Source: Scatosoma sp045128175 (lineage in GTDB: Bacteria; Bacillota; Clostridia; Christensenellales; Borkfalkiaceae). Taken from it: DNA of 6,807 nucleotides. The notes beneath the pieces were generated by a model that saw only the letters and a list, made by a program, of their open reading frames with translations, made no database searches and had not been told where the DNA came from. A program made the position numbers and the translations under genes. This document shows positions 5,353 to 6,807 of this stretch, piece after piece; the stretch's first letter is position 1; every line of letters begins with the position of its first letter. The DNA lies in assembly GCA_045128175.1 (NCBI GenBank), contig JBGVRF010000041.1, forward strand, positions 1 through 6,807, read 5' to 3'.

Positions 5353-6807
5353 ATGACAGATAACAGTATTTATACGAATCCCTTGATTACCCGTTACGCA
5401 AGCAAAGAAATGCAACACGCTTTTTCCGACGAAAAACGTTTTAAGCTTTGGAGAAAACTTTGGATCGCTTTGGCGGAATCAGAAATGGAGCTGGGGCTCA
5501 ACATTACGCAGGAACAGGTAGACGAGCTGAAACAATACGCCGATGATATCGACTATGAACTGGCGGCAAAATTCGAAAGAGAAGTCCGTCACGACGTTAT
5601 GGCACATGTAAAGGCATACGGCGCGTACGCAAAAAAGGCAATGCCGATCATTCACCTCGGAGCAACAAGCTGCTTTGTAAACTGCAACGCGGAGGCCATT
5701 ATGCTCGACGAAGCGTTGGACATCATTTTGAAAAAGCTTGTCAATGTAATGGACAAGCTGAAAAAATTTGCGTTGAAATATAAAGATCTTCCCACGCTCG
5801 GCTTTACACATTTACAGCCCGCACAGCTGACGACCGTTGGCAAACGCGCAACGCTTTGGTTGCAGGATCTCGAAATGGATTATGAAAACCTCATGCACGC
5901 AAAGGCTTGTATCAAGCTCCGTGGCGTGAAAGGAACGACGGGTACGCAAGCAAGCTTCATGGAGCTGTTTAACGGCGACGAAGAAAAAGTGAAAGAGTTG
6001 CAAAAGCGTGTTGTGGCGAAAATGGGCTACGATAAAGTATATGGTGTTACGGGGCAAACTTATCCCAGAAAGCTCGATTACAATATTCTGTGCGTACTGT
6101 CACAAATAGCGCAGAGCGCTTACAAATTCTCAAATGATATTCGAATTTTGCAAAATATGAAAGAAATCGAGGAGCCTTTTGAAAAGAATCAGATCGGTTC
6201 ATCGGCGATGGCGTATAAACGCAATCCTATGCGTTCGGAGCGTATCGGCGCTTTGGCAAGATACGTCATTTCGTTGCCTATGAACAGCGCCTTGACAGCT
6301 TCTACGCAGTGGTTTGAAAGAACGCTGGACGATTCTGCAAATCGCCGTATCGTCAATGCTCAGGCATTTTTATCGGTTGATGCGATCCTGAACATTTATA
6401 TGAACGTAGCGGAAAATCTCGTCGTATATGAAAAAGTAATCGCAAAACATATCCGCGCGGAGCTTCCTTTCATGGCAACGGAAAATATCATGATGGAATG
6501 CGTGAAAGCGGGAGGCAACCGTCAGGAACTGCACGAAAGGATCCGGGTTCTTTCTATGGAAGCAGGTAAAAACGTGAAGGTGGAAGGTGGTGAAAACAAT
6601 CTCATCGATCTGATCAAGCAAGACGAAATGTTTAAATCTGTTTGGGGGCATCTGGAAGATATACTCGACGCGAAAAAATTTATCGGCAGGGCACCTTCGC
6701 AGACCAAGGAATTTATCGAAAGCGAAATTGATCCGATCTTGGAAAAGCATGCTGATCTGCTTGGAGAAAAGGGCGACGTTCGCGTGTATACTCAGTTATT
6801 CAAAAAA
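5353..6807 (+). CDS. purB: Adenylosuccinate lyase PurB, 3' end beyond the window
   Basis: PurB catalyses two purine-pathway steps: SAICAR to AICAR plus fumarate, and adenylosuccinate to AMP plus fumarate. It acts as a cytoplasmic homotetramer of the fumarase/aspartase superfamily. The frame runs 485 codons to the last base without a stop. The long forms of this enzyme are about 475-485 residues, so only a few codons should be missing. Visible are VRHDVMAHV (His80, His85), GATSCF (103-108), THLQPAQLTTVGKR with the general-acid His153, and the family signature GSSAMAYKRNPMRSE from residue 282, whose flexible loop carries the catalytic Ser. An AAGGA ribosome site (5341-5345) abuts the preceding stop codon, 7 bases before the ATG, which points to translational coupling with the cyclophilin gene. 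No frameshift or internal stop is seen. Confidence 0.97.
   Translation, partial: MTDNSIYTNPLITRYASKEMQHAFSDEKRFKLWRKLWIALAESEMELGLNITQEQVDELKQYADDIDYELAAKFEREVRHDVMAHVKAYGAYAKKAMPIIHLGATSCFVNCNAEAIMLDEALDIILKKLVNVMDKLKKFALKYKDLPTLGFTHLQPAQLTTVGKRATLWLQDLEMDYENLMHAKACIKLRGVKGTTGTQASFMELFNGDEEKVKELQKRVVAKMGYDKVYGVTGQTYPRKLDYNILCVLSQIAQSAYKFSNDIRILQNMKEIEEPFEKNQIGSSAMAYKRNPMRSERIGALARYVISLPMNSALTASTQWFERTLDDSANRRIVNAQAFLSVDAILNIYMNVAENLVVYEKVIAKHIRAELPFMATENIMMECVKAGGNRQELHERIRVLSMEAGKNVKVEGGENNLIDLIKQDEMFKSVWGHLEDILDAKKFIGRAPSQTKEFIESEIDPILEKHADLLGEKGDVRVYTQLFKK

Overview
The window looks like chromosomal DNA from a low-GC Gram-positive bacterium, most likely one of the Clostridia (Bacillota). 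The grounds are a recognisable Spo0A effector domain, sigma-A-type promoters with 17-base spacers, strong AGGAGG-like ribosome binding sites, a long-form PurB, and a YkpA/YbiT-like ABC-F ATPase. Genus or species cannot be named from this sequence alone. No mobile element, CRISPR array, tRNA or rRNA was seen.

Layout. Bases 1-1047 hold the 3' two-thirds of an ABC-F ATPase gene, closed by a hairpin. Next comes an AT-rich control region with two tandem Spo0A-type boxes (1108-1126) and a near-consensus promoter (1195-1223). It drives a stand-alone Spo0A-like gene (1276-2037). A strong, probably two-way terminator (2056-2096) separates this gene from the convergent groES-groEL operon on the minus strand (groEL 2136-3764, groES 3812-4099). 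Between groES and the next gene is a divergent promoter region (4100-4335). On the plus strand follow a dCMP deaminase gene (4336-4788), a cyclophilin-type peptidyl-prolyl isomerase (4819-5340) and purB (5353 to the window end), closely spaced and probably one operon.

Three points stand out. First, the Spo0A-like protein keeps a near-perfect DNA-binding domain, but its receiver has lost the phospho-accepting aspartate (Gly at residue 56) and both acidic metal-site residues are altered, so it is probably not controlled by the usual phosphorelay. Paired Spo0A boxes lie in front of it. Second, groES carries an in-frame TAA at codon 13. Third, the dCMP deaminase carries an in-frame TGA at codon 59, where relatives as I recall them have Cys. 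The reading frames before and after both stops are otherwise intact. The two stops lie about 450 bp apart on either side of the divergent promoters. They may be consensus errors, real nonsense mutations or, for the TGA only, recoding.

The other genes are housekeeping: protein folding (GroEL/ES, cyclophilin), nucleotide synthesis (dCMP to dUMP; PurB in purine synthesis) and ribosome-associated ATPase activity.
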